Part shown: positions 45,630 to 58,400 of the stretch, piece after piece | Position numbering within the stretch: the stretch's first letter is position 1 | Layout of the letters: every line of letters starts with the position of its first letter | Source: Littorina saxatilis | Lineage: Eukaryota > Mollusca > Gastropoda > Littorinimorpha > Littorinidae | Direction of reading: 5' to 3' | DNA length: 64,000 bases | NCBI RefSeq assembly: GCF_037325665.1 | Contig: NC_090249.1 | Coordinates: 61,573,602 to 61,637,601, forward strand | Position numbers and translations under genes: made by a program | Notes under the pieces: generated by a model | Seen by the model: only the letters and a program-made list of their open reading frames with translations | Databases searched by the model: none | What the model was told of the DNA's origin: nothing

Positions 45630-46810
45630 AGGCAGCAGGCTGAGCGTGTGATGTGTGCACCACTGAGTGTGTGAGAGTGTGGCCGTGACTGCGTGTTAGC
45701 TTGTGATGTGTGAGACGTGTGTGTGTAGTTGGGACAGTATGTGTGTGTATTGGTTTGGTGATCGGTGCACACTATAAACTGTCAAGATTCCGCCGAACAA
45801 GAGTGCAATATGGGATGCTCATGGGATGCATCCCGACCCAATTGTGAGGAAGCAAGATGAGAGGCTGAACAGAAGCAAAGAAAATTTATTAAAAAAAAAC
45901 AAACAAAAACTACGACATGGCTGTGTCAGGGTAAAAGCAGAGGTTTATCACTGGAGCGGTTGGTGAAGAATTTTGGCTTGATGAAAACCAAAGGGGTCAC
46001 GTGAGAACTGGGGAGAGAACAACTGATGACGAAGCAACCTTGCTATGAGGGCTGGTGCTGCGGCAAAAGATGCCGAGTCTGCCTTTCAAGGCTTCATCAA
46101 CAGTTAACATAGTGGCAGCATCTCTCACTCTCCTTTGTCCTGTTCAGGCGCTATGTTATCAGCCACCCATCTCGCCAAAGTGGACGTGACACCAAGGCTT
46201 CTGGCAGTTGTCCGTGTCATGTCACAACTGACAGGGTACCAGAGTTAAGGTCAATGTTGCTGTGTAGCGCTGATTGTGACTGTTTGAGACGTGGGCAGTC
46301 AGGTGAGAAGGACAAAGGCGTAGCATATTGTGCAGACATTGTGAGTGAGAGCTGGGATTGTATTATAACCGGGTAAGGCGTGGTCTGGGGTCATTTAGAG
46401 GTCGGTGTAGGTCTGTATTCTCTTGCCTTTTTTTTTTTATGTGATTGGAATGGATCATGCCCTGGTTTTAAGTAAACATGGTGTTGAGTTTACACCGCAG
46501 CATTTTGTTAAGCTTTGGAATGAGGCACAACTGTTTTTCTTATTTGTTTTTGTGCTTGTTTTCTCCAATGTGAAGCATGTTGTTATTCTGGCTTTGTAAG
46601 CTATGGGTTCTTAATTCAATCACAAGAGTTTTGAAGATTTGGTGTCACTTTTTGTAGTCCATGGTAAACGGTAGTCTAATGATGGGCCATTTATTTGTTA
46701 CTATAGGCTGTTATTCCTTGAAGACTTCATCAGTTGTATGCACACTTTTAGGTAACACTTGTACTTTTGACTGATTTGTAATAAAGGAAATGGTTTGTAC
46801 CATGCTGTTC
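45630..46810 (+). other. Probable FZR1 3' UTR
   Basis: No frame here looks like protein. The first clear AATAAA after the stop is at 46780-46785 and would give a UTR of about 1.15 kb. Another AATAAA at 48974 could extend it, but a TIR element intervenes. Confidence 0.45.
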
Positions 46811-48042
46811 TCCTTTTCTATCACAATGGCATCAGGGCCTACATTTTCTGTGTTTAAATTACAGGAAACAAGAGTAAGAATCCTTTTCATAAATCTTTCC
46901 AAGGTTATTTATCTTCATGATTTTCTATTTTTACTTGTTATTGTTATCCATTTTAACGCGACTTGGTTTTTACATGCAAGAATCATTTTGAGTTGTTTAA
47001 AAAGGAAATAATTATAGTGGAATAATAAGTTATTCAGCTATAAAGACATAAATGAAGAAAAAAAGAATTTTTAGAAAAGTTCCCCTTTATTCTATGCAAG
47101 GCCAAGGGAAATAAATCGCAGATCTCTTTAAAAAAAAACTAACTCGGTAGACTTGTAACAAATGTCTTTTCAACATGACTCATAAGTGTTCCTCAAGGTT
47201 TGGGCAGTTCTGACGTGATCACGATTTTTGATTGGTTCATTTGATAGGACAGTACTGAAATGTTGGAGCGGCTACGAACATTCTTTAGTTTTGTGAGTGT
47301 GCCAGTACATATAGTGGTAGAGTAGGTAAGACTTGAAACTTCTCTGCCTTCTGTTCAGTTATTCAAAAATATCAAGTTTATGTGTGGGATTTTTCCCTGT
47401 AGTTCGATCATTTGGTTAAAATCTAGGAGAAACATGCCAGTCCACAATGTTGATTGTGAGGGAGCTGGTCATTTTGATTTCTAATTGTTATCTCTGTGGC
47501 ATTATTCCAGCTGTGTGTCTGATGTGCGATTAGCATCACTAGCTGTCAGCTGACCGTGCAATGAGGCAACGTTGTTGTTAAGGGAATGAAAACATTGTGA
47601 CAAGTTCCTGGACACAGATATCTCACCTGATGATAGAGTGGTTGAAATGTTTGTCCACTGCCAGTAAATTGTAGTCACTAATGTAATGTGAAGTGAGCGT
47701 GACTGTGAGTGACCCACCGTCCTATTGTATGTATGTACCTACACTCTGAACAGAAGTGAACACGTTTTGAACACTGTGACAAGTACATAGTTCTACTAGT
47801 TTTGTTCCTTGTCTGCATTGATGCGTTCACATTCAGACATACAGACTTGAATCATCAGTGGGTTCTTCAACACGTCTGTACTTGTCAAGCTGTCAATACC
47901 AAAAGGGAAATACTCTCCCAACATAGTCACGTTGTACACAATATAATAATTAATTGTGACGTAGTACACAATGCAATAGAGAAATATAACACTAGTGAAA
48001 GAGGCACAGATAATGTGGATGCATTAATTTTGAACTTTTACT
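46811..48042. other. Gene-free stretch downstream of FZR1
   Basis: AT-rich with no coding or RNA-gene signal. TCCTATTGTATGTA at 47721 recurs as CCCTATTGTATGTA near 48904, hinting at an old duplication around the TIR element. Confidence 0.35.
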
Positions 48043-48723
48043 TACCGTATTTGACGGACTACAAGCCGCGACCTTTAAAAAAAAATCGCATTGCTGCTTA
48101 TAAAAAGATGCAGCTAAAACGTTACCTAAACTTAAATAGCATTCACCTAATGGAAGTCGCCGCGGATTTTCATTTCGCTCGATTAGCGATTACCGGTACT
48201 TTATTAGCTCTCTACTCAAGACTCAGCGCTTTTCTCTTTCTTTCGCGAATCTTCGTTTGTCAACAAGTCGTCGTGACAAGATAGCGCACAGAGAAACACC
48301 GGATGTATCAGGATCTTGCGCGCGCAAGATTTCTCGTTTTTTTGTGTCTCGCGATAGTTGGAAGAGCGAGAGCCGCCATGTTGTGTTTTCGTCTGCTCGA
48401 AATGTGCGCAAAAGTCGTAAATCATCCCAAAAAAGCTTATTCCAGGCGGGACTACATGTGTGTGTTGGTTACAAATTGTGTGTGTGTGATATTTTTCTTC
48501 AAACTTTTTCGTTTCACTTGTTTATTCTCGGAGCCGATTTCGCCAAATACCGTACTTTCGTTTGCCTGGTTGTTTTGATTGATTGACACGATCTGATTAT
48601 ATTTTTTTCGACGGCGGCTAATATAGTGACGCGGCCTATACGTGGCTCGTCCCAATTTTTTTTTTTAAAGTCAGGGGGTGCGGCTTATAAAACGGTGCGT
48701 CTTGTAATCCGTCAAATACGGTA
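48043..48723. mobile_element. TACCGTATTTGACGG TIR element with GC-rich cargo
   Basis: TACCGTATTTGACGGACTAC at 48043 pairs with CCGTCAAATACGGTA at 48709-48723, and the subterminal AAGCCGCG matches TGCGGCTTATAA. The interior (48150-48440) is about 90 percent identical by eye to cargo in the element at 38055-39240, although the terminal repeats differ. No transposase is visible. Confidence 0.75.
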
Positions 48724-49049
48724 CTGATGTCGGTTGGCATGTAGGGCAGCAAATTTTGAACACTAGTGAACAGTATTTGTGCTCTTGCCAGCAGAATTAT
48801 ATAGAATATCACAAAGTGTTGAAAACTTGTTACAAATATGTGTTCAAAACGTGTTCACTTGTGTTGAGATTGTAGATGACCAGTGACTGAGTGACCCTCG
48901 GCCCTATTGTATGTAGCCAAATGACCAATTGTGTGAACACCTGGTTGATACTGCCACTGCAATGGTTCAAAACAATAAACATGAAACAATCAACTGGATT
49001 AGTCTTGGCGTTTATCTGTCTGTAGATGTGGGTTTATCTGTCTGTAGAT

Positions 49050-49222
49050 GTATCTGTATATAGAGAATAATACATGGCTTGCTGTGTCGTACCAGATTTA
49101 CCCGAGTTTTTTTTAAAAATATTGAACTGCGAGCGAAAGCGAGCTGTTCACTATTTGAAAAAGCAACGAGTGTAAATCTGGTACGAAACAGCAAGTCATG
49201 TAGTATTCTGTTTATCCTACAT
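49050..49222. mobile_element. Short inverted-repeat element (MITE-like)
   Basis: GTCGTACCAGATTTAC (49086-49101) and GTAAATCTGGTACGAAACAG (49171-49190) are inverted and continue outward through GCTTGCTGT/ACAGCAAGT and TACATG/CATGTA. The centre has AGCGAAAGCGAGCT. TTTATCCTACATACTG (49211) is inverted again as CGTATGTAGGATAAA (49570-49584), so a larger element of about 530 bp is possible. Confidence 0.6.
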
Positions 49223-50389
49223 ACTGTACTTACGTGTATTTTAATGAAAATGTCCTGCAGTCGAGGCAGCTAAATTGAAGACGCTTGTTTTGGAACCTCA
49301 ATCTCTTCTTAAGCCTCGTGCAATCTATTACGTCAAAGCAAAGAAACGTCACTCTTGAAGTGTGGCGTGACGTGTTAGTTCTAACAATTCATCGAGGGTA
49401 ATTAGCCAGGGCAATTTTTTGTTTTCTATAATGACGTTTGTCTCGGTGACTTTGGCATCATAAGCAGTGAAAAAACGGGTCCCTGCCAGACTTGCTTGAC
49501 ATGACCTCATTTACATGATATACACACGGGTGATTTGAACGATTATTATCTCACGAGTGTCTCTCTCACGTATGTAGGATAAAGATGTGTATGTTATATA
49601 CCTGTCTGTGTATGTTATATCTGTCTGTATTTATTTTTATATCTGTCTGGGTGTTAACTCTCTCTCTCCCGTTCATTTGCCTGTTGTTATTTTCACACAT
49701 TTGAACGCGTGGACACCCACACACTATCATGTGCTTGCACAATCCGTTTTTCACAAACCAAAGTCAGGTCTATGCCTGTATATTTGGCAAGTGTTATTAC
49801 ACGAGTTGCTATTCAAGCCAACATAGTTCCCTCCACCGCAGAATGAGATTAGTGCAAAGGTTTCACCCTCTCACTTTGTTATGTTTATACACACACAACA
49901 CACATTATGTGTGTGATGCCGAGAAGTGCAAGTATGCAGTACCAGCATCCACACAAACAAAAATATCAGGCTACATCTACGATTACCGTAAACACGAATC
50001 TGCAAGTGTATTGTTTTGAGGCTCATCATTAAAGGTTGAAAAGATGTTAGTGAAAGATGTCATGCATTATTGAATCAAATTCATATATGAATCAAAGACA
50101 ACCCTTTGTCAGCTTGATGCAAGGGAGGTTACACTATCGCAGAGTTCACAACACTACGTTAGACTGATCTCCCTTGAGTTCCATTTGTTCAAAGTGACCT
50201 GGCTGAGAAGTTGATTGGGGATTTTGCCGAAATGTCCTGAACAACGCGCCTTGTTGTCACCTATGAGCATAACAAGTGCACGAGAAAGACATAACAAGGT
50301 CGTTTCATCAGTGTGTTGTTACGGCAAGGTCAGTTTAGTTCATGTGACTCGAAAGTCGTCTGGTCGCTGTGCAGCCGACCACTTGCCAC

Positions 50390-50778
50390 AGTGTGTGTGT
50401 CACTGTGTGTGTGTGTGTTTTGTTGTGTGTTAGTTTTGGTGTATGTGTGTTTTGGTGTGTGTGTGTGTGTTTTGGTGTGTGTGTTTTGGTGTGTGTGTGT
50501 GTCCCTGTGTGTTTTAGTGTGCATGTGTGTATTGGTGTGTGTGTGTGTGTTTTGGTGGGTGTGTGTGCGTGTTTTGGTGTGTGTGTGTTTGGTGTGTGTG
50601 TGTGTGTGTGTGTTTTGGTGTGTGCGTGTTTTGGTGTGTGTGTGTTTTGGTGTGTGTGTGTGTCCCTGTGTGTTTTAGTGTGCGTGTGTGTTTTGGTGTG
50701 TGTGTGTTTTGGTGTGTGTGTGTGCATGTTTTGGTGTGTGCGTGTTTTGGTGTGTGTGTGTTTTGGTGTGTGTGTTTT

Positions 50779-50811
<33 letters not shown>

Positions 50812-50812
50812 C
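50390..50812. repeat. GTGTGTGTTTTGGTGT-type microsatellite
   Basis: A (GT)n tract is punctuated by TTTTGG and by CCCTGTGTGTTTTAGTG. It ends about 35 bp before the non-LTR fragment. Confidence 0.93.
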
Positions 50813-50845
50813 CACATGAGAGCTGCGCATCGTTGTTTTACTGCC

Positions 50846-51692
50846 TTTAGGTATGCCCTACATTGACAGTGCACATGACCCGACGCCGTACCATCCTACC
50901 ATACGAGTACCAGCTCCACGGCCAGAAACTCCAGGAGGAGACCCAGGCCAAGTACCTCGGCGTCACCCTGACCAAAGACCTGAAGTGGAACACCCACATC
51001 GCCAACATCACCACCAAGGCGAACAGAGCACTTGGCTTTGCTAGACGCAACATCAAGCTCAGCAACAAGAAGTTCAAGGCGGCTGCATACAAGGCACTAG
51101 TACGACCCATCCTAGAGTATGCCAGCCCAGTATGGGACCCACACACCGCTGAAGACAGTGCCTCTCTTGAAAAGGTCCAAAGAAGAGCAGCCAGATGGGT
51201 GTCGCATCGCTTCCGCCAGACCTCCAGCGTCAACAACATGCTCGAAGACCTTGAGTGGCCTACGCTTGAGAGCAGACGGAGGCGAGCGAGACTAACAACT
51301 TTCTACAAAGTCCACCATGACCTTGTCGCAGTGAAGAGCAACCACGCACCAAAGCCAAGCCCACCCAAGTGCACGACCAGGCAGACCCACGCTCTGTCCT
51401 ACGAAATCCCCCACTCCAGGACAGCCTACAGGCAGAAAACATTCTTCCCGCGCACCATTCCAGAGTGGAACCGCCTGCCTGTAGAAACTGCTACAGCGCC
51501 ATCCCTGGCATCCTTTCAGGCCAGGCTGGCAACTCTCCACTGACCCATCATCCCCCCCCCCCCTACCCCCAACCTCCCCCCCCCCCCCCTGAACTTCACC
51601 CCTGACCAAGCAATAGACCAGAACCACCATCACCCAAGCGTAGCAGATTCATCACCATGCTGATGTTGGCTACCTATCACTAAGAAGAAGAG
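50846..51692 (+). pseudogene. Non-LTR retrotransposon 3' fragment (C-terminal ORF2) with (GAA)n tail
   Basis: An uninterrupted frame of about 230 codons (50848-51543) encodes the post-palm part of a non-LTR reverse transcriptase: YLGVTLTKDLKWNTHI, then ANRALGFARRNIKL, ALVRPILEYASPVWDPH, KVQRRAARW and FFPRTIPEWNRLP. These are hallmark blocks of the CR1/Jockey group. The FADD catalytic region is absent, so the copy is 5'-truncated. It has a C-rich 3' UTR and an AAGAAGAAG tail (51680-51698). The intact frame suggests recent insertion. Confidence 0.85.
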
Positions 51693-51699
51693 AAGAAGA

Positions 51700-52460
51700 C
51701 AGAAAATACAGCCGCTGACAACCGCAGATCAGCCACCCAAGAGTGTCCACAAAGAGTGTTAATAAGAATGTCAGCTGTAAGGATGTCAGCTTTCCGCCTC
51801 TGTCACCTTTCCGATTCGGCCTCGTTGATCTTGTATAAACTCCACACTGAACAAAAAAACACCCTTCGATAGTACTGACGATCGACTTTGGGTACTTTAC
51901 ATTCATGGGGTCAAATTTGTCCCAACTAATTTTTTCATTTGATTTAAACTTAGACATTTGATTCATCATGAAATGTTTCCCTTCTCATTCAAGGGACGTA
52001 ATCACTCCGTACACAGTTTCGAAGAAATCAAATTTTGGTGTGAAATCTATTAAATTTCACCACCAATTTCCTTCACATGCAAGAAACTGACAATAGACAT
52101 GCTTTTCGTCCTTAAATAAATTCACTTCTTTAATTTGATCAGAAAACATTTCAATCTCGAGTATATATATATATATATCGAGTCAGAAAGGTGACAGAGG
52201 CAGAAAGCTGACATCATTACACCGGATGATGGGGCCAGCTGTTGTGCACCAAACGCTTGCAACCTTGTTCAGCCAGGAGACACAGTTTACTTCATGTCTA
52301 TCTTTCATATAATGTACATGGTTATTTTTGCAGCATACAAATTACTTGGCCCGGATAAATTTGTATGTTAACGTTACAGATGTTGTAGCTGCTAACACAG
52401 TTATTAACTGAGCAGTTATCTGAACCTTCACGTCAGCCGGTCTTCCAGAAAGGTCGTGCG
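51700..52460. other. Region upstream of ECHDC1
   Basis: No gene was recognised. A (TA)n tract (52161-52178) lies between TTTCAATCTCGAG and TCGAGTCAG. AGGTGACAGAGGCAGAAAGC (52189) is inverted against 51788-51810 (AGCTTTCCGCCTCTGTCACC), so 51790-52210 may be another short TIR element. The ECHDC1 promoter and 5' UTR should lie at 52.2-52.46 kb. Confidence 0.4.
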
Positions 52461-52465
52461 TCACC

Positions 52466-55400
52466 ATGAGGCCTCTACTGCACTGTGGATGCATCTGTCA
52501 GCATTCATACGGTGAGTGACGTTTTCAATGTTTACTATCTTTCACAATGACAGCATTTTTGACAGGGTACAATGACAGGGTACAATGACAGGGTACAATG
52601 ACAGGGTACAAGGACAGGGTACAAGGACAGGGTACAAGGACAGGGTACAATGACAGGGTACAAGGACAGGGTACAAGGACAGGGTACAAGGACAGGGTAC
52701 AATGACAGGGTACAAGGACAGGGTACAATGACAGGGTACAATGACAGGGTACAAGGACAGGGTACAATGACAGGGTACAAGGACAGGGTACAAGGACAGG
52801 GTACAAGGACAGGGTACAATGACAGGGTACAATGACAGGGTACAATGACAGGGTACAATGACAGGGTACAATGACAGGGTACAATGACAGGGTACAATGA
52901 CAGGGTACAAGGACAGGGTACAAGGACAGGGTACAATGACAGGGTACAATGACAGGGTACAAGGACAGGGTACAATGACAGGGTACAAGGACAGGGTACA
53001 ATGACAGGGTACAATGACAGGGTACAAGGACAGGGTACAAGGACAGGGTACAATGACAGGGTACAATGACAGGGTACAATGACAGGGTACAATGACAGGG
53101 TACAAGGACAGGGTACAAGGACAGGGTACAATGACAGGGTACAATGACAGGGTACAAGGACAGGGTACAATGACAGGGTACAAGGACAGGGTACAAGGAC
53201 AGGGTACAATGACAGGGTACAAGGACAGGGTACAAGGACAGGGTACAAGGACAGGGTACAAGGACAGGGTACAAGGACAGGGTACAAGGACAGGGTACAA
53301 TGACAGGGTACAATGACAGGGTACAATGACAGGGTACAATGACAGGGTACAAGGACAGGGTACAATGACAGGGTACAAGGACAGGGTACAATGACAGGGT
53401 ACAAGGACAGGGTACAATGACAGGGTACAATGACAGGGTACAATGACAGGGTACAATGACAGGGTACAAGGACAGGGTACAAGGACAGGGTACAAGGACA
53501 GGGTACAAGGACAGGGTACAATGACAGGGTACAATGACAGGGTACAAGGACAATTTTTTTTTTAAATTGCGAAGGCGAGTACAGTGGAACCCCCGTTTAA
53601 GACCTCCAATAATCTGAGAAAAGGGAAGAAGTCTAAAATTGGGGGTCTTAAAAGGGGGGTTCCACTGTACAGATAATGTGAATAGTGTAGTGCCATTCTG
53701 CATCAGTGACACTGCAGGTAGGCAAGATGACTGTCCAAACAACAATACCCCATATCAACAACAATACCCCATATCAACAACAATACCCCATATCAACAAT
53801 ACCCCATATCAACAATACCCCATATCAACAATACCCCATATCAACAATACCCCATATCAACAATACCCCATATCAACAATACCCCATATCAACAACAAAG
53901 GTGAACATAGCGACCAAACAACAATACCCCATATCAACAACAAAGGTGAACATAGCGACCAAACAACAATACCCCATATCAACAACAAAGGTGAACATAG
54001 CGACCAAACAACAATACCCCATATCAACAACAAAGGTGAACATACTGTCCAAACAACAATACCCCATATCAACAACAAAGGTGAACATACTGTCCAAACA
54101 ACAATACCCCATATCAACAACAAAGGTGAACATACTGTCCAAACAACAATACCCCATATCAACAACAAAGGTGAACATAGCGACCAAACAACAATACCCC
54201 ATATCAACAACAAAGGTGAACATACTGTCCAAACAACAATACCCCATATCAACAACAAAGGTGAACATACTGTCCAAACAACAATACCCCATATCAACAA
54301 CAAAGGTGAACATAGCGACCAAACAACAATACCCCATATCAACAACAAAGGTGAACATAGCGACCAAGTCTTGAAAGCCCTGACGTTGGCAACGCTTGAG
54401 GAAAGATACCCTGATGATGCCTGGATCCGGGTGTATACAGACGGCTCAGCCACAAATGCCGTCAAAAGTGGAGGAGCTGGGGTCCACATCCAATACCCCG
54501 GTGGAGAACGGACGGAGGAGACGCTTCCGACCGGCCTTTACTGCACCAACTACAAGGCAGAGGTAGATGCTCTCATTCAGGCAGCACACACCATCGCGAC
54601 AAGAGCAGACCAGAACACAAATGTCGTCTTCCTAACAGACTCTGTGCTGCAAGCCTATAACAGTGACAGTCAACCCTCATTGAAGAAGGCCCTCAACAAC
54701 ATCAAGAGCCTACGGACAGTGCTTCAGTGGATCCCCTCACACTGCGGCATAGAGGGAAATGAGAAAGCCGATGACCTGGCAAAATCCGGTGCAGAAAAAG
54801 AACAAGAAGACAACGCCGTAAGCCTTGCCGAGCTAAATACCATTACTAAAGCCCTGTTCCGAACCCCGGCTCAAAAAGACAGCCTTCACCAGCTCACAAG
54901 ACCAGAGCAGGTTACCATCTTCAGGCTGCGAACAGGGCACAACAGGCTGAACAAACACCTCCACTCAAAGCTGAAAGTTGTGCCGTCCCCGATGTGTCCC
55001 TGTGGAGAAGCAGAGCAGGACACCCACCCACCACATCCTACAAGACTGCGGGAACTTCCAGTTGTTGAGAAGGAAGATGTGGCCGGAGCCGACTCCCATC
55101 CAGGATAAGCTGTACGGCACGGCGGCGTCCCTGCAGATGACCACTACATTTCTCAATTGGACTGGTCTCCACGTGTAGCAGCAAGAAGAAGAAGATAACT
55201 TTAGACCATTACCTCACAGAAATATGTGAAATGACACTCAATACAGTTATATACCTGACACCTGAATTGCGTGTTATGTTTTAGATGTTGACTGTGATTG
55301 TTATAAAGTGAATGCGCAGCTAGCATTGGATTCAGGGCATCTGCCTCTAGATGAAGGTAATTTCATGCTGCACAATGTATGTACACTTGAACCTGTCTAA

Positions 55401-58400
55401 AGAGACCACCCAAGGGACTGAGCAAAAGGGGTCTCTTTAGACAGGTGGTCTCTTTAGACAGGTGATTTATATAGTCGTAAAAACCGTCGGGGATCCTTAA
55501 GGGTGGCCTTAATGAGCAGGTGGTCTTTATAGAGAGGTGGTCTTGAGGGCAGGTTCCACTGTATTGTCAGGTAAAATGATGAAAAGCATGTCAAGACGTC
55601 CATCCTGACTGAGTCTGTTAACTGCTTGTTGACTGTCCAGGTGGCCTGAGGACTGTGGAGAGTGTGCGCCAACTGTCGTCCCAGCTGGCAGAGATCCGAG
55701 AGCAGCTCGGGCAGTATCGCGCCGGTTCTGTAGACTTGACAAAGAATAATGACACCGGGGTGGCCATCATTACTTTGAACAACCCACAGAGAAAAAATGC
55801 CCTCTCAGGTAAGCTTTTATTCAAAGCTCACAATCCAATACCATTATTGAGTTATGTTTGATACAAGTCACTTTTAGTTTTATCAATGCAAAATATAATT
55901 CTAGTGAAATTAAAAATGGAATGAGCTTCAGAATGGTGCATAATTTGGTCATTTGTGTGCTTGGTCAAAGAAAACGCATATTTTCGGATGGCATAATTGT
56001 CTCCCTTAGCTGTCACTTTGATTCTCAAAATGGCAGCACTGATTGTTTGCTTTTAAACCCCATGTAAATAAAACGCATCTGTAAATTTCATTCTGTAACT
56101 CGAATGGAAATTCTCCCCCGAAATCGGCGTATGCTGCCTGAATGGCGGGGTAAAAACGGTCATACACGTAAAAATCCACTCGTGCTAAAAACATGAGTGA
56201 ACGTGGGAGTCTGAGCCCATGAACGAAGAAGAAGAAGAAGAAGAAGAAATTAGAATGGAAATTTAAATGACTTGTTAAACTTACAAAAGAAGTTATGCAA
56301 ATTTAGAGCATTTAATTGCAGTAGAGAAACGTCCCTGAATTTACAAGACTAAAGTTCAACATAACCTCTGTGTGTTATGCAGACACTCCCACATTAATTG
56401 TCTTGGTTGTCCTAGTATTTCCCACTTCTTAGAGAAGTTTATTAAATGTCTGCAATTTGCCTGTCTCAAGTTCATCCCTGTGTTTGGCTGAAGCAGCTGT
56501 TCTTGCTGACCCTTTCAAGAGTAATATTTTAACATGTTAAATAACCACATTGTCTTGGTTATCCTAGTATTTCCCCGTTCTAGGATGAATTTATATCTGT
56601 CTACAATTTGCCTGTCTCTAAGTTCATCTCTGTGTTTGGCTGAAGCAGCTGCTCTTGGTGACCTTTTCAAGAGTAATATTTTAATATGGAAAATAACCCC
56701 TCAATGTTCCCATCTTAAATGGATGATTTTTTGTTAAACATTTTGTATTATTGTTTTGCAGGCAGCATGATGGTGGAGCTGGCTGACCATGTGACAGATC
56801 TCAGCCAATGGCAGGCCGGCAAGGGTCTGCTTCTCCGTGGAGCGGAAGGGACGTTCTGCTCTGGCGGTGACCTCACCACTGTCTCGGCCATCCTGACCTC
56901 TTCAGACGGCGATCGCATGTCACGGTTCATGCACGACACGCTGTCACGCTTCCACGCCCTGCCCCTCATGTCTGTCGCCCTGCTGGAGGGCGTGGCTCTG
57001 GGGGGAGGGGCAGAGCTTGCCACAGCCTGTGATCTGCGAGTCATGACGGACAGTGCTAGGGTGGGCTTTGTGCAGGTGAGAAAGACAGTCTGTGGCTTCA
57101 GGGCGTGGCTATAGGGGGAGGGGCGGAGCTTGCCACAGCCTGTGATCTGCGAGTCATGACGGACAGTGCGAGGGTGGGCTTTGTTCAGGTGAGAAAGACA
57201 GTCTGTGGCTTCAGGGCGTGGCTATAGGGGGAGGGGCGGAGCTTGCCACAGCCTGTGATCTGCGAGTCATGACGGACAGTGCGAGGGTGGGCTTTGTTCA
57301 GGTGAGAAAGACAGTCTGTGGCTTCAGGGCGTGGCTATAGGGGGAGGGGCGGAGCTTGCCACAGCCTGTGATCTGCGAGTCATGACGGACAGTGCTAGGG
57401 TGGGCTTTGTGCAGGTGAGAAAGACAGTCTGTGGCTTCAGGGCGTGGCTATAGGGGGAGGGGCGGAGCTTGCCACAGCCTGTGATCTGCGAGTCATGACG
57501 GACAGTGCTAGGGTGGGCTTTGTGCAGGTGAGAAAGACAGTCTGTGGCTTCAGGGCGTGGCTATAGGGGGAGGGGCGGAGCTTGCCACAGCCTGTGATCT
57601 GCGAGTCATGACGGACAGTGCTAGGGTGGGCTTTGTGCAGGTGAGAAAGACAGTCTGTGGCTTCAGGGCGTGGCTATAGGGGGAGGGGCAGAGCTTGCCA
57701 CAGCCTGTGATCTGCGAGTCATGACGGACAGTGCTAGGGTGGGCTTTGTGCAGGTGAGAAAGACAGTCTGTGGCTTCAGGGCGTGGCTATAGGGGGAGGG
57801 GCAGAGCTTGCCACAGCCTGTGATCTGCGAGTCATGACGGACAGTGCGAGGGTGGGCTTTGTTCAGGTGAGAAAGACAGTCTGTGGGGCAGGTTTTCTCA
57901 GTTTAGATCTATACGTGTTGTTTGTTGTGTATCAAGGTATCCCCCCCCCCCCACCCCCTATGTGCATCTGTGTGCATTATGAGAGGATGGGGTGTCAGTG
58001 ACGAAGAAATGCGAGTCCTCCTTATGACAACAACCAGGTTGAAGGTTGTAAGGGATGTTGTTTGTTGGACATTTTAGAAACAGTAACACTTTACAAAAGA
58101 TTTTTCTTTTATTCTGAGCTTCTCAATCAAAGAATCATGTAATTGTAAGCCCACTGCATGTGAATTGGTGACCTACACTGGGAGTGTGTATTTCTCATTG
58201 CTTCTCTTGCAAGATATTACATGTACTTCAAACCATTTGACTTGTTTCCTGCCAGGTGAAGATGGGGGTGACCACCGGGTGGGGCGGGGCCACACGGCTG
58301 TACCGACTGCTGGGTCGCCACAAGACACTGGCCCTGCTGTGTTCGGGCAAGCTGATGACCGCCGACCAGGCGCTGGCCTTGGGCTTCGCGCAGGACGTCA

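Noticed and set aside
52525-53745. Three overlapping minus-strand frames of 328-406 codons
   Set aside because: They are an artefact of a 13-bp repeat that lacks stop codons in all frames of that strand.
53639-55108. Open frame of 489 codons starting in front of the 45-bp array
   Set aside because: It is a chance fusion of TIR-element sequence, minisatellite and a retrotransposon RNase H fragment; it lies in an intron, and the retrotransposon part shifts frame before its true end.
57783-58001. Separate small gene starting at the last 113-bp unit
   Set aside because: It is just the final tandem copy of the ECHDC1 exon 3 end running into intron 3.
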